A stretch of 9,031 bases of DNA. Source: Coriobacteriaceae bacterium AM48-5 (GTDB taxonomy: Bacteria; Actinomycetota; Coriobacteriia; Coriobacteriales; Coriobacteriaceae). The stretch lies in assembly GCA_027669525.1 (NCBI GenBank), contig JAQEDJ010000061.1, forward strand, positions 1 to 9,031, given 5' to 3'. The notes below the pieces were generated by a model, which saw only the letters and a program-made list of their open reading frames with translations, had not been told where the DNA came from and did no database searches. Position 1 is the first letter of the stretch; each line of letters starts with the position of its first letter. The position numbers and the translations under genes were made by a program. Of this stretch, positions 6,296 to 9,031 are shown one piece after another.

Positions 6296-7567
6296 GAATG
6301 CCCATGTCGTCGATCCGTCCGTCGAGCTTGACGGTGTCGTTGACGTCCTGATTGACGGCGACAAGATCGCCGAGGTCGGCGAGAATCTCGCCGGCGAGGG
6401 AGCCGAGGTCCGCGACCTTTCCGGCAAGTACCTCGTCCCCGGCCTGGTGGACATGCACGTTCACCTTCGCGAGCCCGGTTACGAGGTCAAAGAGGACATC
6501 GAGAGCGGCACCCGCGCAGCTGCCAAGGGCGGCTTTACCGGCGTGTGCTCCATGCCCAACACCGATCCCGTCACCGATAACGGCACCGTCGTGGAGTTCG
6601 TCAAGTCCCGCGCTGCCGAGGTCGGTCACTGCCGCGTCTATCCGTCGGGCGCCATGACCCGCGGTCTTAAGGGCGAGGCCATGTCCGAGATGGGCGATAT
6701 GGTCGCCCACGGCGCCGTCGCCTTCACCGACGACGGTCGCGGCGTGCAGGCGCGGGCATGCTCCGTCGCTGCATGGACTACGGCAAGATGTTCGGCAAGG
6801 TCTTCATGAGCCACTGCCAGGACGAGGACCTGGTCGGCCACGGCCAGATCAACGAGGGCAAGGTCTCGACCCGTCTGGCTCTCGAGGGCTGGCCGGCTGC
6901 CGGCGAGGAGCTCCAGATCGCCCGTGACATCGAGATTGCCAAGCTGACCGGTGCCAAGCTGCACATCCAGCACATCTCCACCGCCCATGGCCTGGAGATC
7001 GTGCGTGCCGGTAAGGCCGCTGGCGTTCAGGTTACCTGCGAGGCCACCCCGCACCACATGTTCCTGACCGAGAACGACCTGGACGAGACCTACAACACCT
7101 CGCTCAAGGTCAATCCGCCGCTGCGCACCGAGGAGGACGCCGAGGCCATCCGTCAGGGCGTCATCGACGGCACCGTCGACGTTATCGTCACCGATCACGC
7201 TCCCCACACCCCGTGGGAGAAGGCCCGCGAGTTCGAGCTTGCGCCCTTTGGCATGATCGGCCTCGAGACCTCGCTGTCGCTCGTACTCACCGAGCTGGTC
7301 AACACGGGCAAGATGAGCATGGGCCGCATGGTCGAGCTCATGGCCATCAAACCGCGTGAGATCCTGGGCCTCGACCAGGTTCAGGTCAAGGCGGGCTCCG
7401 TTGCCGACCTGACTGTCTTCGACGCGTCCGCCACCTGGACGGTCGGCGAGGACGGCTACGAGTCGCGTGCCGAGAATTCTGGTTTTGCCGGCCGCACGCT
7501 CACCGGGCGTGCCACCGATGTATTTGTCGGCGGCAAGCAGACGCTCGCCGACGGCTGCATCTGCTAG
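6279..7567 (+). CDS. pyrC: Dihydroorotase (class I), frameshifted as read
   Basis: Zinc amidohydrolase that closes carbamoyl aspartate to dihydroorotate. ATG 6279 follows GGAGG by eight bases and overlaps the pyrB end. The N-terminal part shows the metal motif [10 protein letters not shown] (58-67), SMPNTDP (91-97), and DDGRG (151-155). At 6749-6750 the frame breaks: conserved spacing is restored by reading CAGGGCG for CAGGCG. The second part, in the next frame to 7567, contains [31 protein letters not shown] and the catalytic VTDHAPH. Restored length is 429 residues, normal for class I enzymes of the pyrC/allantoinase group. All catalytic residues are present once the base is added, so I judge the gene functional and the break probably a sequence error. 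If the break is real, the strain should need uracil. Confidence -1.
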
Positions 7568-7587
7568 CATAGCTTTATCGCTTTTGT

Positions 7588-7615
7588 GCGCGGCGCCCTT
7601 GCGGTGCCGCGCTTT
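7588..7615 (+). terminator. GC-rich hairpin between pyrC and pyrK
   Basis: GCGCGGCGCC (7588-7597) pairs with GGTGCCGCGC (7603-7612), ten pairs with one G-U and a five-base loop, followed by TTTCTGTT. It sits 20 bases after the pyrC stop in the only sizeable gap inside the operon (92 bases). The stem is strong but the T tract is broken, so it may be a partial terminator or an mRNA-stabilising element rather than a full stop. Confidence -1.
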
Positions 7616-7659
7616 CTGTTCGCCTGAACCATGCAACCGCATGGGGGATTGGAGCGTCT

Positions 7660-8451
7660 ATGCCCACACCTTCCACTGCACGCATGCATGACTTCGAGGT
7701 CGTCTCGAACCAGGAGATCGCCGACGGTATCTTCTCGCTCGTTATTTCGGCCCCCAAGCTTGCAAGTGCGCTCAAGCCCGGTCAGTTTGTGAACATCGCC
7801 GTGCCCGGCGATGCCTCTTCGCTGCTTCGCGTGCCCTTGAGCTTCTATCGCGCTGACGCCGAGGCCGGTACCGTCGAGCTGTGGTACGCCGTCGTGGGCG
7901 ACGACACCCGTCGTCTGTCGCAGATGGGCCCCGGCTCCAAGTCCAACCTGTTGGGCCCTGGCGGCCGCGGCTGGCTTGTTCCCGAGGGCACCAGGAAGGC
8001 GCTGCTCGTGGCAGGCGGCATCGGCGTTCCGCCCGTGCTCTGCCTCGCTGGCATGCTTGCCGAACAGGGCGTGGATGTCGACGTATGCCTGGGCTTTGGC
8101 ACCGCTTCCAAGGCTGTGGGTGTCGATGAGTTCCGCGCGCTGGGCGCTACGGTCAACGTATGCACCGACGACGGTTCGCTTGGCACGCATGGTTTTTGCA
8201 CCGATCCGGCCTCCGAGCTGCTTAGCGAGGGCGGCTACGACTATGTGGCCAGCTGCGGCCCCGCCGTCATGATGAAGAAGGTCGCCGCCGCTGCTGCCGA
8301 GGCCGGCGCGTACTGTGAGGTGTCGCTCGAGCGCATGATGAGCTGTGGCTTTGGCGCCTGCAACACCTGCAATGTCGAGACAGTCGACGGTATGAAGGGT
8401 GCTTGCATGTGCGGCCCCGTGTTCGATGCTTCCAAGGTGGTGGTCTTCTAG
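7660..8451 (+). CDS. pyrK: Dihydroorotate dehydrogenase B electron transfer subunit
   Basis: Iron-sulfur flavoprotein that passes electrons from the PyrD FMN to NAD+ in the class 1B (PyrD2PyrK2) dihydroorotate dehydrogenase. ATG 7660 has GGAG five bases upstream. The 263 residues contain the ferredoxin-reductase-like FAD domain with RVPLSFY (57-63), the nucleotide-binding VAGGIGVPP (117-125), and a C-terminal [2Fe-2S] site with Cys 229, 234, 237 and 249 (MSCGFGACNTC then CMCGPVF). The extra Cys 251 is not part of the usual pattern. Length and all motifs are intact. The stop codon TAG shares a base with the proposed GTG start of pyrD, typical of tightly coupled partner subunits. It is separated from pyrC by a 92-base gap with a hairpin. 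Confidence -1.
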   Translation: MPTPSTARMHDFEVVSNQEIADGIFSLVISAPKLASALKPGQFVNIAVPGDASSLLRVPLSFYRADAEAGTVELWYAVVGDDTRRLSQMGPGSKSNLLGPGGRGWLVPEGTRKALLVAGGIGVPPVLCLAGMLAEQGVDVDVCLGFGTASKAVGVDEFRALGATVNVCTDDGSLGTHGFCTDPASELLSEGGYDYVASCGPAVMMKKVAAAAAEAGAYCEVSLERMMSCGFGACNTCNVETVDGMKGACMCGPVFDASKVVVF

Positions 8452-9031
8452 TGGGTACCGTGAACATGGCCGTCGATTTCGGCGGCGTCAAGATGCAGAA
8501 CCCCATCAACACCGCAGCCGGTACCTTTGGCTACGGTTGGCAGTTCCAGAACTTCTTTGATGTTTCCCAGCTGGCGCCATCACCACCAAGGGTTGTGCTG
8601 CCGAGCCCTGGCCCGGCAATCCCGCGCCCCGCATGGCCGAGATCCCGGGCGGCATGATCAACTCCGTGGGCCTTCAGAACCCTGGCGTGGCTGCCTTTGC
8701 CCGTGAGTCCGGTCCGTGGCTCGAGCAGCTCTCCAAGGACGGTTGCCAGGTCATCTGCCAGGTCGCCGGTCACTCCGTTGAGGAGTTTGTCCGCGCGCTC
8801 GAGATGTATGTCGAGCTGTGCCCCTGGCTGCCGGCTACGAGATCAACGTGAGCTGCCCTAATATCGCCGCCGGCGGTGCCGCCATGGGCTCCACGCCCGA
8901 GGGCGCCTCTTCCGTTATGGCTGCCTGCCGCAAGGTGACCGATAAACCGCTGTTCGTAAAGATGGCTCCGGTCAACGTCGCCGAGATCGCCAAGGCACTC
9001 GAGGCCGAGGGCGCCGACGGCCTTTCGGTCA
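8451..9031 (+). CDS. pyrD: Dihydroorotate dehydrogenase B catalytic subunit, partial and frameshifted as read
   Basis: FMN enzyme oxidising dihydroorotate to orotate with PyrK. GTG 8451 overlaps the pyrK stop and has AAGGTGG about ten bases upstream; ATG 8466 is a possible later start. Three frames are needed. 8451-8574 gives NMAVDFGGVKMQNPINTAAGTFGYG; 8575-8827 gives, after restoration, AITTKG, then PGGMINSVGLQNPG; 8828-9031 gives AAGYEINVSCPN, with the class 1B active-site Cys, and PLFVKMAP. Reading CTGGGCGCC at 8573 and TGGGCTGCC at 8826 restores one frame. The window ends after about 195 codons of an expected 300 or so. The presence of PyrK and the NVSCPN motif place it in the NAD-dependent 1B type, not the membrane quinone-linked type. 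Function assignment is firm; whether the frame breaks are real is doubtful. Confidence -1.

Noticed and set aside
5252..6454. Long minus-strand open frame opposite pyrB
   Set aside because: It is antisense to a well-conserved enzyme and reflects GC-rich codon bias. The same holds for minus-strand frames at 6638-7642 and 7564-8190.
1903..8828. Programmed ribosomal frameshifting as the cause of the frame breaks
   Set aside because: No slippery heptamer with a downstream structure is seen at the pyr sites, these enzymes are not known to use it, and the uniform loss of G fits data error better.

Overview
The window looks like chromosome of a high-GC gut actinobacterium of the class Coriobacteriia, most likely Collinsella or a close relative. 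This is inferred from the GC-rich housekeeping genes, the pyrR-pyrB-pyrC-pyrK-pyrD order, a Coriobacteriia-style IS3 transposase and an LAxTG-type cell-wall anchor. The genus is an inference from sequence style, not a database result.

Region 1 (about 20-2930) is an accessory surface locus of lower GC. It holds one large LPXTG-like wall-anchored adhesin with a Sec signal peptide, an Asn/Asp/Ser-rich linker, a long beta-strand-rich stalk (probably a parallel beta-helix), one full and one partial InlB B-repeat and an LASTG sorting signal. It is broken near the start and at about 1904, and carries a run of ten G at 200-209 that could act as a phase-variation switch. Region 2 (2955-3985) is a degenerate IS3-family element with both terminal inverted repeats. 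Its transposase keeps the DD(35)E triad but has lost the middle of the protein. A 13-bp hairpin at its left end can act as a terminator for the adhesin gene and buries the transposase ribosome binding site. Region 3 (4018-4375, minus strand) is rpmB (ribosomal protein L28) with its promoter and terminator. Region 4 (about 4500-9031) is the de novo pyrimidine operon: a structured leader that looks like a PyrR-type attenuator, then pyrR (regulator), pyrB (aspartate carbamoyltransferase), pyrC (dihydroorotase), pyrK and pyrD (the two subunits of the NAD-dependent class 1B dihydroorotate dehydrogenase; pyrD runs off the window). Together these genes take carbamoyl phosphate and aspartate to orotate, with PyrR sensing the nucleotide end products.

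A notable property of the window is that four otherwise well-conserved genes (adhesin, pyrR, pyrC, and pyrD twice) each need one extra base to restore their frame. In four of the five clear cases the missing base is a G where GGGC would be expected and GGC is read. This pattern points to systematic base-calling or assembly error rather than biology, so these genes are annotated at their restored extents with the break positions given. I found no CRISPR array, tRNA, rRNA, defence system or other clearly new multi-gene system. The most interesting items are the G10 tract, the pyr leader, and the hairpin at the IS left end.
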